Origin: Streptomyces formicae | GTDB lineage: Bacteria > Actinomycetota > Actinomycetes > Streptomycetales > Streptomycetaceae | Direction: 5' to 3' | Assembly: GCF_002556545.1 (NCBI RefSeq) | Contig: NZ_CP022685.1 | Location: 3,691,001 to 3,755,000 of the forward strand | DNA: 64,000 nucleotides | Shown here: piece by piece, positions 17,498 through 26,322 of the stretch | Layout of the letters: each line of letters starts with the position of its first letter | How positions within the stretch are numbered: the stretch's first letter is position 1 | The notes under the pieces: generated by a model | The model's input: the letters and a program-made list of their open reading frames with translations, nothing else | What the model was told of the DNA's origin: nothing | Databases searched by the model: none | Made by a program: the position numbers and the translations under genes

Positions 17498-19171
17498 GTG
17501 GACCGCACCCTGCCTCAGAAGCCTCTTTCCGTCCCACCGGCCGACGGCGTCTCCGTCGTCGTGATCGGCTACAACGACGCCGACCACCTCGCCGACGCCG
17601 TGCGCTCCGCACTCGCCCAGGGACCCGCGGTCCGCGAGGTGATCGCCGTCGACGACTGCTCCACGGACCACAGCGGAGACGTGCTCGCCGCGCTCGCCCG
17701 GGAGGACAGCCGGGTGCGGGTCATCCTCCGCGCCACCAACAGCGGCGGCTGCGGCTCGCCCCGCAACGACGGGATCGACGCCGTCACCTCCGCGCACCTG
17801 ATGTTCCTCGACAGCGACGACGTACTGCCGCCCGGCGCCGTCGACGCCCTGCTCGGCGCGGCGCGGCGGCACGGCGCGCAGGTCGCCTCGGGACTGTGCG
17901 TACGCCGCGAGCTGCCGTCGGGGCGCGAAGTGCCGTGGCAGCCCGAGCTCTACCGCAAGGCACAGCTGATCGGCAGCCCCGAGCTGCGGCCCCGCCTCGT
18001 GCACGACACGCTCTGCGTCAACAAGCTCTACCGCACCGCCTTCCTGCGCGAGCACGGCGTCCGCTTCCCCGAAGGCCGCTTCATCTACGAGGACTTCGTC
18101 TTCACCGCGCGCGTGCTCGCCGCCGCGCCCCGGATCGCGCTCGTCCCCGACACCGTCTACGTCTGGCACGTGCGCCGCACCGCGGCCAGGCTGTCCATAT
18201 CCCTGGACCGCTCCGGCATAGCCAACTGGCAGGCCCGCATGGAGGCGCACCGCCAGTCCGTCGAGATCCTGCGGGACGCCCTCGGCACCGGCGGCAAGCG
18301 GCTCGCACGGGCCGCCCGCGCCAAGTTCATCGACCACGGCCTGCGGATGTACACCCGCGAACTGACCTCGCGCGGCGCGGAGTACCGGCGCGAGTGGTGG
18401 GCCTGCACGCGCGCGTACCTGGAGACCTTCGACGCCGCCGACCTGGACGCGGCGCCCGCCCCCGGCCGCGTCATCGCGCGCGTGGTCCTCGCCTCCGCCG
18501 AGCCGCGCGACCTGAACCGCCTCAAGCAGGTGGCGGCCCGCCCCGCCCGGCTCGCGCCGCCGTACCCGCAGAGCGCCGACGGCACCCCCCTCTGGTCGGC
18601 GGACCTGCCCCAGGTCACCCTGGAGCACCTCCTCGTACGCCCCATCAGGCTGCTGCCGCTGGCCGTCGACGGCGAGCTGCGCCCGCGCGCGGGCGGCGGA
18701 CGGCTCACGCTGCGGCTGCACGAGCTGTACGGGCGGGTGGCCGAGGCCGGACCCGCCACGGTCGACGTGGAGATCGTCCACCGGGAGAGCGGCCGCCCCT
18801 GGCTGCGGCGCACGGCGGCGTTCCGCCCGGCGGCCGACCGGGGCACACCGGAGGGCGAGACGTCCGGCGCGACCTGGACCGCCACGGTCCTGCTCGACCT
18901 CGCCTCGCTCGACAGCGGCGTGTGGGACGTCCGGCTGCGGCTCCGCTTCGCCGACGGGACCTCGCGCGACAGCACCGCGCACGCGCTCGCGGGGCCCGGC
19001 CTGCTGCGCCGCACGGTGGTGCCGGGCGGGCGGCACGGCGTGCTGCTCGTCCAGCCGTACGCCACCGCGGCGGGCAACCTCTCGGTGCGCGTGGCACCCG
19101 GGGTGCGGGGCGTCGCCGAGGTCGTGCGGCGCCGCCTGTCCCGGGTGGCCCACCGCGTCGGCGGCCGCTGA
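17498..19171 (+). CDS. GT2 glycosyltransferase with C-terminal beta region
   Basis: This protein has 557 residues from the GTG at 17498. A TTG at 17471 would add nine residues and neither start has a strong ribosome site; a short-leader transcript is possible. Residues 18 to about 250 are GT2, with VVVIGYNDADHL, AVDDCSTDHS, LDSDD at 104-108 and a VNKLYRTAFL acceptor motif. The remaining ~220 residues are beta-rich, ending in GVWDVRLRLRF and similar strands. There is no TagF domain, unlike the four fusions in this cluster, so this is the solo version. The likely role is adding a sugar to the polymer from a nucleotide sugar on the cytosolic face. GalE follows 99 bp downstream. Confidence 0.88.
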   Translation: MDRTLPQKPLSVPPADGVSVVVIGYNDADHLADAVRSALAQGPAVREVIAVDDCSTDHSGDVLAALAREDSRVRVILRATNSGGCGSPRNDGIDAVTSAHLMFLDSDDVLPPGAVDALLGAARRHGAQVASGLCVRRELPSGREVPWQPELYRKAQLIGSPELRPRLVHDTLCVNKLYRTAFLREHGVRFPEGRFIYEDFVFTARVLAAAPRIALVPDTVYVWHVRRTAARLSISLDRSGIANWQARMEAHRQSVEILRDALGTGGKRLARAARAKFIDHGLRMYTRELTSRGAEYRREWWACTRAYLETFDAADLDAAPAPGRVIARVVLASAEPRDLNRLKQVAARPARLAPPYPQSADGTPLWSADLPQVTLEHLLVRPIRLLPLAVDGELRPRAGGGRLTLRLHELYGRVAEAGPATVDVEIVHRESGRPWLRRTAAFRPAADRGTPEGETSGATWTATVLLDLASLDSGVWDVRLRLRFADGTSRDSTAHALAGPGLLRRTVVPGGRHGVLLVQPYATAAGNLSVRVAPGVRGVAEVVRRRLSRVAHRVGGR

Positions 19172-19270
19172 CGTGTCCCGTACGCCGCCTCTGCGACACT
19201 GCACCTCCACGCACCGGACGCCCGAGGCGGCGGGCCCGAAGGACGAGGACGAGAAGGAGACAGGGCGAGC

Positions 19271-20254
19271 ATGACCTGGCTGATCACCGGCGGCGCCGGA
19301 TACATCGGGGCGCACGTCGTCCGCGCCATGACGGCGGCGGGCGAGACGGCCGTGGTCTACGACGACCTGTCGACCGGCGACGCCGGGCGCGTGCCCGCCG
19401 GGGTGCCGCTGGTCGTCGGCTCGGTCCTCGACGGCGACCGACTCGTGCGCGCCTTCGAGGAGCACGCGGTCACCGGGGTCGTGCACCTGGCGGGCAAGAA
19501 GCGGGTCGGCGAGTCCGTGGAGCGGCCGCTGCACTACTACCACGAGAACGTGGAGGGCCTGCGGGCGCTCCTGGACGCGATGGTCACGGCGGACGTCACC
19601 CGCCTCGTCTTCTCCTCCTCCGCGTCGGTCTACGGCATGCCCGACGTGGACCTGGTGACGGAGGAGACGCCGTGCCTGCCGATGAACCCGTACGGCGAGA
19701 CGAAGCTGGCGGGCGAGTGGCTGGTCCGCGCCGCGGGCCGCGCCCACGGCCTGACGACGGCGTCGCTGCGCTACTTCAACGTGGCGGGCGCGGCCTCCCC
19801 CGACCTCGCCGACACCGGCGTCTTCAACCTCGTCCCGATGGTCTTCGAGAAGCTCACGGACGGCACGGCCCCGCGCATCTTCGGCGCGGACTACGACACC
19901 CCCGACGGCACGTGCGTACGCGACTACATCCACGTCGTCGACCTGGCCGAGGCCCACGTCGCCACGGCGCGCAGGCTGGCCGAGGCGCCCCGGGGCACGG
20001 ACCTCACCCTCAACATCGGCCGGGGCGAAGGCGTCTCCGTCCGCGAGATGACCGACCTGATCAACGAGGTCACAGGACACACCACCCCCGCCGAGGTCAC
20101 CGGGCGCCGCCCCGGCGACCCGGCCCGCGTGGTCGCCGCCGCCGACCGCATCGCCGCGGAACTGGGCTGGTCGGCCAAGCACGACGTGCGCGACATGATC
20201 GCCTCGGCCTGGGCGGGCTGGCTCCGCGAGCACCCGGACGCGGCACGCGGCTAG
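19271..20254 (+). CDS. galE: UDP-glucose 4-epimerase
   Basis: This 327-residue extended short-chain dehydrogenase begins with a GGAGYIG Rossmann motif at residues 7-13. SSSASVYG supplies the catalytic serine and YGETK supplies Tyr141 and Lys145. The length is that of bacterial GalE. A GAGAAGGAGA ribosome site precedes the ATG. GalE interconverts UDP-glucose and UDP-galactose (some also the N-acetyl forms) using tightly bound NAD. Placement among glycosyltransferases suggests it feeds the wall polymer rather than the Leloir pathway, since no galT or galK is present. Substrate range is not determined by sequence. Confidence 0.92.
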   Translation: MTWLITGGAGYIGAHVVRAMTAAGETAVVYDDLSTGDAGRVPAGVPLVVGSVLDGDRLVRAFEEHAVTGVVHLAGKKRVGESVERPLHYYHENVEGLRALLDAMVTADVTRLVFSSSASVYGMPDVDLVTEETPCLPMNPYGETKLAGEWLVRAAGRAHGLTTASLRYFNVAGAASPDLADTGVFNLVPMVFEKLTDGTAPRIFGADYDTPDGTCVRDYIHVVDLAEAHVATARRLAEAPRGTDLTLNIGRGEGVSVREMTDLINEVTGHTTPAEVTGRRPGDPARVVAAADRIAAELGWSAKHDVRDMIASAWAGWLREHPDAARG

Positions 20255-20261
20255 CGGCTGA

Positions 20262-20281
20262 GGGTGTAGCAGGCTCCACCC
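20262..20281. promoter_or_regulatory. Near-palindromic site upstream of ABC exporter (copy A), possibly galE terminator
   Basis: GGTGTAG-CAGG-CTCCACC (20263-20280) has one mismatched pair in the arms. Its reverse complement, GGTGGAG-CCTG-CTACACC, matches all 14 arm bases of the site at 26199-26216. It lies 8 bp after the galE stop and 89 bp before the exporter start, so it could be an operator, a galE terminator or both. Confidence 0.6.
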
Positions 20282-20369
20282 CCAAGCCGGGTGCGCACTC
20301 TCTCGCCCCGTTGACCTGCGGTTTCTAGCGTTCTCTGTGGGATCTGTGACCACGGAGAGGGCGTAGGCG

Positions 20370-21140
20370 ATGTTCAGGCGACGAGGTTCGGGCCGTACGG
20401 CCGTGGCGGAGGTGGCCGAGCCGGACGCGCTCGTGCTCGACGGGGTCGGCAGGTCCTACCGGCGCGGCACCGTCGCGCTCGAACCGGTCGACCTCGCCGT
20501 GCCGCGCGGACGGTTCCTCGCCGTCATGGGCCCCTCGGGCTCGGGGAAGTCGACGCTCCTGCAGTGCGCGGCGGGCCTGGACCGGCCGACGTCGGGGAGC
20601 GTGCGCATCGGGGGCGTCGAGATCGCGCCGCTGAGCGAGACGGCGCTGACCCGGCTGCGGCGCGAGCGCGTCGGCTTCGTCTTCCAGGCGCACAATCTCG
20701 TGCCCTCGCTGAGCGTCCTGGAGAACGTCGCCCTTCCGCTGCTGCTCGGCGAGGTGCCCGACGACGGGCGGGCGCGGGACGCGCTCGACTCCGTCGGCCT
20801 CGGCGAGCGCGGCGCCGACAGGCCCGCCGAACTCTCCGGCGGGCAGCAGCAGCGCGTCGCGATCGCCCGCGCCCTGGTCACCTCGCCCGAGGTGGTCTTC
20901 GCCGACGAGCCGACGGGCGCCCTCGACCCGGCCACCGCACAGGACGTGCTCGCGCTGCTGCGGCAGGCGGTCGACAGGGACGGCCACACGGTGGTGATGG
21001 TGACGCACGACCCGGCGGCCGCGGCCTGGGCGGACGAGGCGCTGTTCCTGGCCGAGGGCCGGATCGCCGCGCGCGTCGAACACCCGGACAGCAGCCACGT
21101 GCACGCCATCATGCGGGACTTGGGGCGGCGAGCGGCATGA
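20370..21140 (+). CDS. ABC transporter ATPase, MacB/LolD type
   Basis: This 256-residue nucleotide-binding subunit has Walker [10 protein letters not shown] (54-62), a Q-loop in VFQAHNLVP, signature [15 protein letters not shown] (from about 155), Walker [13 protein letters not shown] (from about 175) and VMVTHD. The LSGGQQQR and ADEPTGALD wording is typical of the MacB/LolD/FtsE subfamily, which works by mechanotransmission with FtsX-type permeases. The N-terminus has about 20 extra residues before the domain. It is coupled by ATGA to the permease. It is probably controlled through the site at 20263-20280. Cargo is unknown; peptides, antibiotics or lipids are possibilities. Confidence 0.95.
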   Translation: MFRRRGSGRTAVAEVAEPDALVLDGVGRSYRRGTVALEPVDLAVPRGRFLAVMGPSGSGKSTLLQCAAGLDRPTSGSVRIGGVEIAPLSETALTRLRRERVGFVFQAHNLVPSLSVLENVALPLLLGEVPDDGRARDALDSVGLGERGADRPAELSGGQQQRVAIARALVTSPEVVFADEPTGALDPATAQDVLALLRQAVDRDGHTVVMVTHDPAAAAWADEALFLAEGRIAARVEHPDSSHVHAIMRDLGRRAA

Positions 21141-23677
21141 GCAAGACGGCCCCGAAGAAGACTCGCGTCACCGCGCTGCTCGCCGCGCGCGCGGCGCACA
21201 CGCACCGCAAGGCATGGGCCGCGGTCTTCGCCGCGCTCGCCCTGACCTCCCTCCTCCTGGGCGCCTTCACCCTGGCCCTCTCCTCGGCCGGACTCGGCCA
21301 CGCGCGCGTGGAGCGCTACGCGGACGCCGACCTCGTCGTCACCGGCGACCAGAACACCCGCTTCACGGCCAAACCGTGGGGCAGCAAACCCGAGACGGCG
21401 ACGGCGGGGCTCACCGAGCGCGTACGGGTCCCGCGGGCGGCGCTGAAGACGGTGCGCGCGGTCCCCGGGGTGCGCGCGGCGATCGCCGACGAGGTGTTCC
21501 CGGCGGGCGTCGACGGAACCGAGATCACCGGACGCCCCTGGGACGCGGCCCGGTTGGGCTCCTACTCCCTGCTGGAGGGAGCCGCTCCCCGACGGGCGTC
21601 CGAGGTCGTCGTGGGCGGGGGAACGGTCGGCGTCGGCGAGCGCGTGACGGTACGGGTCGCGGGGACCGACGCCACGTACCGGGTGACAGGCGTGGCCGAA
21701 GGCCCGCGCGACGCCGCCTACTTCACCTCCGCCGAGGCGCGCCGCCTGGCCGGTCACCCCGGTTCCGTGGCCGCCGTCGGCGTGCGGGCCGACCCCGGCA
21801 CGAGCACGTCGGCCCTGTACGCGCGCGTGCGGCACGCCCTCGACACGGCGGGGGCGCACGGCGTGGGGCACCGGGCGGACGGGGACGGCGCGGGACTGCG
21901 CGTACTGACGGGGGACGGGCGCGGCGGTGCCGAGTTCCTCGGCGCGGCACCCGCCAGGTCGGGCATGCTCGCGCTGCTCGGCTCGGTGACCGCGACGGTC
22001 GTCCTCATCGCGCTGCTCGTCGTGTCGTCGACGGTGGTGCAGGCGTTGCAGCAACGCTCGCGCGAACTGGGCCTGTTGCGGGCGGTCGGGGCGACGCCGC
22101 GACAGCTGCGGGGCGCGGTGGGCCGGGAGGTCGGCAGGGTCGCGGTGCGGGCCGCGCTGACGGGAGCGGTGGCGGCCGTCCCCGCGTACGTCGCGCTGCG
22201 CGCCCTGCTCGACGCACAGGGCGCACTGCCGCCGGGGCTCGAACTCCCGCTCCCGCCCTGGCTGTTGCCCGCGCCGCTGCTGACCGCGGGCCTGACGCTC
22301 CTCATCGCCCGCGTCGCCGCGCTGATCGCCTGCGCGCGGACGGCGAAGGTACGTCCCGCCGAGGCGCTGCGCGAGGCGACGCCGGGCAACGCGCGGCGGA
22401 TCACCGGGCTCGTACTGCTCTTCATCGGAGTGAGCTCGGCGGGGACCGCGACGCTTCAGCACGGCGAGGCCGCGGCGGCGGCCGCCGGTGCGGCGGCGGT
22501 GGTCCTGGTGATCGGGTGCGCGCTGCTCGGACCGTGGATCGCCGAGGGCGCCATGCGGGTGCTCGGCGGCCGACTGCGCCGCCACGGCGGCCCCGCAGGA
22601 CATCTCGCGGCGGCCAACTGCACGGCGTCCGCGCGGCGTCTGGGGGCGGCGCTCACCCCGATCATCCTGGTCACGGCGTTCGTCTCGGTGCAGCTCGCCG
22701 CGGGCGCGACGATGACGCACGCCGCGGGCGACCAGGCCGAGGAGGCGGCGCGGGCCGACTACGCGGTGACCGCGGCGGGCGGCCTGCCCCGGGGCACGCT
22801 GGAGCGGATCAGGGAGACCCCCGGCGTACGAGCGGCGACCGCCGTCACGCGCGGCACGGTGGTCCTGGCCCGCCGCGAGACGGGCTCGCCGCGCCTGGAC
22901 CGCCTGCCGGTGCTCGGCGTGACCCCCGAGGGCCTGTCCCGGACGCTCGACCCGGCCGTACGGGAGGGCGCCCTGTCCGCACTCCGCCCCGGCACGGTGG
23001 CGGTCGGCCGCGACCAGGCGCGCGACCTGGACGTGGGCCCCGGCTCGAAGGTGACGCTGCGCTTCGGGGACGGAGTGGAGGCCCGCCTGAAGGTGGTGGC
23101 GACGTACGACCGCGAACTGGCCCTCGGCGCCTTCCTGTTCTCCCGGGACCAACTCCTGCGCCACACCTCGTCACCGGGCCCCGACCGCGTCCTGGTGGCC
23201 GCGCCGGGCGGCGCCGCACAGGCGCTGCGCGCGGCGGCCCCCGGGGCCCGGGTCACGGCGGACCCCGGCCCCGAACGGCTCGATCCGGAGGACCGGGCGC
23301 TCGGGGAGGTGGTGAGCGTGGCGGCGGTCGGCGCGGTCGGCGGCTTCACGGTGATCGCCGTCCTGAGCACGCTGTCCCTGATCACCATCGGCCGCCGCCC
23401 CGAACTCGCCCTGCTCCGCCTGGCCGGTGCGGGCCGGGACCAACTGCGGCGCATGCTGCGCCTGGAGGCGGCGGCGACGGCGCTGACCGGCCTGACGGTG
23501 GGCGCGGCGGTGGCCTCGCTCCCCCTGCTCGCCTTCAGCCTCTCGACGGCCCGCACGCTCCCGCACCTTCCCCTGCCCCAGGCGGCGCTGATCGCCCTGA
23601 CGGTCGGGGCGACGACTGTTGCGGGGGCGCTTGTGCCGGCTTGGCCGGTGTTGCGGGGGCGCTATCCGGTGCGCTGA
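21137..23677 (+). CDS. FtsX/MacB-type ABC permease, duplicated
   Basis: This is an 846-residue permease. One transmembrane helix near residues 27-50 is followed by a large extracytoplasmic domain, then a bundle of three helices from about residue 275 with [22 protein letters not shown], the coupling-helix motif of FtsX proteins. The second half repeats the layout: a helix near 500, an extracytoplasmic domain, and three helices at the C-terminus beside [22 protein letters not shown]. This internally duplicated form needs no second permease. It pairs with the ATPase immediately upstream. The architecture points to outward transport or mechanical release of a substrate, not nutrient uptake. Confidence 0.93.
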   Translation: MSKTAPKKTRVTALLAARAAHTHRKAWAAVFAALALTSLLLGAFTLALSSAGLGHARVERYADADLVVTGDQNTRFTAKPWGSKPETATAGLTERVRVPRAALKTVRAVPGVRAAIADEVFPAGVDGTEITGRPWDAARLGSYSLLEGAAPRRASEVVVGGGTVGVGERVTVRVAGTDATYRVTGVAEGPRDAAYFTSAEARRLAGHPGSVAAVGVRADPGTSTSALYARVRHALDTAGAHGVGHRADGDGAGLRVLTGDGRGGAEFLGAAPARSGMLALLGSVTATVVLIALLVVSSTVVQALQQRSRELGLLRAVGATPRQLRGAVGREVGRVAVRAALTGAVAAVPAYVALRALLDAQGALPPGLELPLPPWLLPAPLLTAGLTLLIARVAALIACARTAKVRPAEALREATPGNARRITGLVLLFIGVSSAGTATLQHGEAAAAAAGAAAVVLVIGCALLGPWIAEGAMRVLGGRLRRHGGPAGHLAAANCTASARRLGAALTPIILVTAFVSVQLAAGATMTHAAGDQAEEAARADYAVTAAGGLPRGTLERIRETPGVRAATAVTRGTVVLARRETGSPRLDRLPVLGVTPEGLSRTLDPAVREGALSALRPGTVAVGRDQARDLDVGPGSKVTLRFGDGVEARLKVVATYDRELALGAFLFSRDQLLRHTSSPGPDRVLVAAPGGAAQALRAAAPGARVTADPGPERLDPEDRALGEVVSVAAVGAVGGFTVIAVLSTLSLITIGRRPELALLRLAGAGRDQLRRMLRLEAAATALTGLTVGAAVASLPLLAFSLSTARTLPHLPLPQAALIALTVGATTVAGALVPAWPVLRGRYPVR

Positions 23678-23733
23678 CCGCTTCTTCGGGGAGGTGGCGT
23701 CTCCCCCGCGTCCGGTGCGGTGTCACCCGGGGT

Positions 23734-23760
23734 TTCGCGCAGTTCCCCGCGCCCCTAAAA
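23734..23760 (+). repeat. 27-bp Streptomyces intergenic repeat, copy 1
   Basis: This 27-bp block contains CGCGCAGTTCCCCGCGCCCC followed by TAAAA. It is identical to 23882-23908. From memory, sequences of this kind are scattered between Streptomyces genes, often after stops. The function is unclear; it may act in transcription termination. Confidence 0.8.
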
Positions 23761-23777
23761 GCGACCCCACCGTGCGG

Positions 23778-23849
23778 GGGTGGGTGGGGGAGGTGGCGGC
23801 ATCCCCCCGGCCCCACCGCGCGAGGGTGGGTGGGGGAGGTGGTGGCATC
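23778..23849 (+). repeat. Pair of 26-bp G-rich repeats
   Basis: Units at 23778-23803 and 23824-23849 match at 25 of 26 positions. Each opens with GGGTGGGTGGGGGAGGTGG. The G runs could form a two-tetrad quadruplex in DNA or in RNA read from the plus strand. They lie in the 473-bp gap 23678-24150, in which I see no gene. Confidence 0.75.
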
Positions 23850-23881
23850 ATCCCCACGTCCAGTGCGACGGCACACGGGGG

Positions 23882-23908
23882 TTCGCGCAGTTCCCCGCGC
23901 CCCTAAAA
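23882..23908 (+). repeat. 27-bp Streptomyces intergenic repeat, copy 2
   Basis: This is an exact copy of 23734-23760 in the same orientation, 148 bp away. Together with the G-rich pair and the 115-bp element it fills most of the gap after the permease gene. Confidence 0.8.
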
Positions 23909-23933
23909 CGGGCCGCAGCCGCCAAGACGGCCC

Positions 23934-24048
23934 GAGGGGACGTGGGGGTATGTGCGCACGGAGCACATCAGTGAACGAGGCACGGAAGCAAACCCATTGG
24001 CAATGCTCTGGGACGGCGAGTACGCACATACCCCCGCGGCCCCGCCCC
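23934..24048 (+). repeat. 115-bp structured element, copy A
   Basis: This element is bounded by perfect 13-bp inverted repeats GGGGGTATGTGCG (23944-23956) and CGCACATACCCCC (24023-24035). Inside are CATTG-G-CAATG, and GAGCA pairing with TGCTC. A second copy of identical length lies at 41093-41207 with seven substitutions, all in one internal segment. No target-site duplication or transposase is visible. It could be a miniature inverted-repeat element, a structured RNA or a short coding sequence. Confidence 0.8.
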
Positions 24049-24150
24049 ACAACCGAACCCAAGGCGCACACCCGCACCCACCCGAGCCCCCGCGACCCCG
24101 CACCCGGCAGACTTGTACCCACCCACCGAAACCGAAGGAAACCCACCCCC

Positions 24151-24324
24151 ATGAAGCCCCTCCTCTGGCTCCTGCTCCTCGTCGCGCTCGCCGTGAACAT
24201 ATCCAGCAGCTTCCTCTTCGACGGCGCCCAGCAGGCCCTGATCAGCATCGCCACCGGCCTGACCGCCCTCGCCTCGGGCATCACGCTCGCCGTCAGACAC
24301 CGCAGGCAGCGCGCAACCTCCTAG
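24151..24324 (+). CDS. Small single-span membrane protein, paralogue of 26323-26487
   Basis: This is a 57-residue protein. The ATG follows a GAAGGAA ribosome site. One hydrophobic segment (LLWLLLLVALAVNI) is followed by SSSFLFDGAQQALISIATG, a second weakly hydrophobic stretch, and a basic tail RHRRQR. It shares the frame MK-x-LLWL ... VN ... SF-x-FDG-x-QQ-x-LIS-x-x-TG with the protein at 26323. The two paralogues flank the two-component system. The TAG stop overlaps the regulator's TAG in the four bases CTAG (24321-24324). I recognise no family. Membrane association near the histidine kinase is the only inference I would make. Confidence 0.8.
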   Translation: MKPLLWLLLLVALAVNISSSFLFDGAQQALISIATGLTALASGITLAVRHRRQRATS

Positions 24325-24965
24325 CCCTTGTTCAGATAGGCGAGAACCGCCAGCACCCGCCGATGCCCACTGTCACTCGGCGGCAGCCCCAACTTCGCGA
24401 AGACGTTGCCGATGTGCTTGCTGACGGCCCGGTCGGAGACCACGAGCAGCGACGCGATCGTCGCGTTGTCCCGCCCCTCGGCCATCAGCTGAAGCACCTC
24501 CCGCTCGCGCGGCGTCAGCGAGTCGAGGGGGTCGTCGCGCCGCCGCGTGAGCAGCTCCGTGACCACCTCGGGGTCGAGCGCCGTGCCGCCACCGGCCACC
24601 CGCTCCAACGCGTCGAGGAACTCGTCGACGCGCCCCACCCGGTCCTTGAGGAGGTAGCCGACCCCACCTGCTCCCCCGCCGAGGAGTTCGGCGGCGTACG
24701 TCTCCTCCACGTACTGCGAGAGGACGAGCACCGGAAGTCCGGGGATCCGCGCGCGGGCCGCGAGGGCGGCCCGCAGTCCCTCGTCGCGGAACCCGGGCGG
24801 CATCCGCACGTCCAGGACCGCCACGTCGGGCCGGTGTTCCAGGAGGGCGGGCAGCACCTCGGGCCCGGTGGAGGCGACCGCCGCCACCTCGTGCCCCGCG
24901 GAGGTGAGGAGGAGCACGAGACCCTCCCGCAGCAAGGCGTTGTCCTCGGCGATCACCACGCGCAC
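24321..24965 (-). CDS. NarL/LuxR-family response regulator
   Basis: This 214-residue protein begins at GTG 24965 and overlaps the kinase gene by 13 bp. The receiver domain has the acidic pair EDN (7-9), the phospho-acceptor Asp52 in VAVLDVRMP, and the Lys of LLKDRVG. The C-terminal LuxR helix-turn-helix reads LTPREREVLQLMAEG ... IASLLVVSDRAVSKHIGNVFAKLGL. Phosphorylation by the adjacent kinase should activate DNA binding. The near-palindromic site shared by 20263-20280 and 26199-26216 is a plausible target, which would link the exporter, the kinase operon and the small membrane protein in one circuit. That link is inference. Confidence 0.93.
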   Translation of the reverse strand: MRVVIAEDNALLREGLVLLLTSAGHEVAAVASTGPEVLPALLEHRPDVAVLDVRMPPGFRDEGLRAALAARARIPGLPVLVLSQYVEETYAAELLGGGAGGVGYLLKDRVGRVDEFLDALERVAGGGTALDPEVVTELLTRRRDDPLDSLTPREREVLQLMAEGRDNATIASLLVVSDRAVSKHIGNVFAKLGLPPSDSGHRRVLAVLAYLNKG

Positions 24966-26140
24966 GGCAGCTCCACTTCGATCACGGTCGGCCCCCCGAC
25001 GGGGCTCGTCAGCTCAAGTGTCCCGTCGAGCGCGGCGACCCTGCGCCGCATGCCGAGCAGCCCGCTGCCACCCGCGTCGTCCGCGCCGCCCCGCCCCTCG
25101 TCGCGCACCACGACCCGCAGTACCCCGGCCGCCCGGGACAGGTCCACGAAGGCCCGCGCGGAGCCGCTGTGCTTGGCGGCATTGGTCAGCGCCTCGGCGA
25201 CGACGAAGTAGGCGGCGGCCTCCACCGCCGCGGGGGCGCGCACCGCCTCGCCCGCCGGGTCCTCGACACCCTCCGCGGCGACCGTCACATCGAGCCCGCT
25301 GCCCGCCGCGAGTGCCCGCACCGCACCGGCGAGGCCCCGGTCGGTGAGGATCGGCGGGTGGATGCCGCGCACGACGTGGCGGAGTTCGGTGAGTGCCTCC
25401 TCGGCCTGGTCCTGGGCGTCGTCCAGGAGCCTGCGCGCGGCGTCGGGGTCCTTGTCGAACGCCCGGCGTGCGAGGCCCACCCGCATCGAGAGGGAGACGA
25501 GGCGCGCCTGGGTGCCGTCGTGCAGATCGCGTTCGATGCGCCGCAGTTCGGCACCGTGCGCGGCGACGGCACCGGCCCGGGTGACCGTCAGCTCCTCGAC
25601 GCGCTCGGCGAGTTCGGCGCTGCGCCGCGCGTCCGGCGAGGGGGTGAGCAGGACCCGCGACCACCGCGCGTCGAGGCCGGCGAGGCCCGCGACGAGGGGC
25701 AGCAGCACGGCCCGCTGGCGCAGCAGCCCGCACCACACCCCGTCGACGAGCACGCCGAGGACGAACAGGGGGATCGCGACGTACAGCAGGACCAGGCCGT
25801 AGACGAAGTGCACGAAGAGCCAGCGCAGGTCGCGCCAGGTGCAGGGGTCCTTCAGGGCGGCGGTCACCCGCTCGCGGACGTCCCCGGTGAGCGGGGCGTA
25901 CGCCTCGGGCACCGGGCGGCCCGTCCAGGTGCCGACCAGGCGCCGCTTGAACCCGGCGGTCCTGCGCAGGAGTTGGACCGTCTCGGGCAGCACGGCCGCG
26001 CCGACCACGAGCAGGGTGACGAAGGCGGTGAAGAGCAGCAGCGCCATGAAGAGGTAGGAGACGAGCGCGAGCCCGGCCCCCTTGCCCAGCTGCGCCATGG
26101 CGAGCCCCGCACGCCGCAGCGTCTCCTTCATGCCGGTCAT
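24953..26140 (-). CDS. Sensor histidine kinase, HisKA_3 (NarX/DesK type)
   Basis: This protein has 395 residues from ATG 26140 (ATG 26131 is an alternative). About four transmembrane segments fall in residues 15-170 with almost no extracytoplasmic loop, resembling the Streptomyces putative-sensor domain that detects membrane state. The dimerisation/phospho-acceptor motif ERDLHDGTQARL lies near 200-212. The ATPase domain has EALTNAAKHSG and GSGLLGMRRRVAALDG. It phosphorylates the regulator encoded by the overlapping downstream gene. The intramembrane-sensor layout and the small membrane proteins on both sides suggest it monitors the envelope. Confidence 0.93.
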   Translation of the reverse strand: MTGMKETLRRAGLAMAQLGKGAGLALVSYLFMALLLFTAFVTLLVVGAAVLPETVQLLRRTAGFKRRLVGTWTGRPVPEAYAPLTGDVRERVTAALKDPCTWRDLRWLFVHFVYGLVLLYVAIPLFVLGVLVDGVWCGLLRQRAVLLPLVAGLAGLDARWSRVLLTPSPDARRSAELAERVEELTVTRAGAVAAHGAELRRIERDLHDGTQARLVSLSMRVGLARRAFDKDPDAARRLLDDAQDQAEEALTELRHVVRGIHPPILTDRGLAGAVRALAAGSGLDVTVAAEGVEDPAGEAVRAPAAVEAAAYFVVAEALTNAAKHSGSARAFVDLSRAAGVLRVVVRDEGRGGADDAGGSGLLGMRRRVAALDGTLELTSPVGGPTVIEVELPCAW

Positions 26141-26198
26141 ACCGGTCAGGCTAGGTCACCGGGCGCGCGGGCGAGAGCGGGCGGACTCCCGGCCCTGT

Positions 26199-26216
26199 GG
26201 TGGAGTGCGCTACACC
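26199..26216. promoter_or_regulatory. Near-palindromic site upstream of kinase and small membrane gene (copy B)
   Basis: GGTGGAG-TGCG-CTACACC lies in the divergent region between the kinase (start 26140) and the small membrane protein (start 26323). It matches the site upstream of the exporter in all 14 arm bases, differing only in the four-base centre. Confidence 0.65.
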
Positions 26217-26322
26217 ATGGATCCGGGAGGGCGCCCCATCGTTTCCGCGCGGCGCGGACCGCAGAGTTGATCCCAGGCCGCCGCACGGAGCGGCGGCCGC
26301 TCCGCCCGGAAGGAAGCACCCC

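Noticed and set aside
23952..24038. Short protein reading MRTEHIS...LWDGEYAHTPA in both copies of the 115-bp element
   Set aside because: Not annotated as a gene: the start is GTG with a poor ribosome site, the frame runs on into unrelated sequence, and the inverted ends argue for a structural role. It is kept as a hypothesis in the findings.
23934..24048. Calling the 115-bp element a known riboswitch
   Set aside because: I could not match it to conserved cores of cobalamin, c-di-AMP, TPP or SAM riboswitches by eye.
23678..24150. CRISPR-like array from clustered repeats
   Set aside because: The repeats are of different families, with only two copies each and no regular spacers; no cas gene is nearby.
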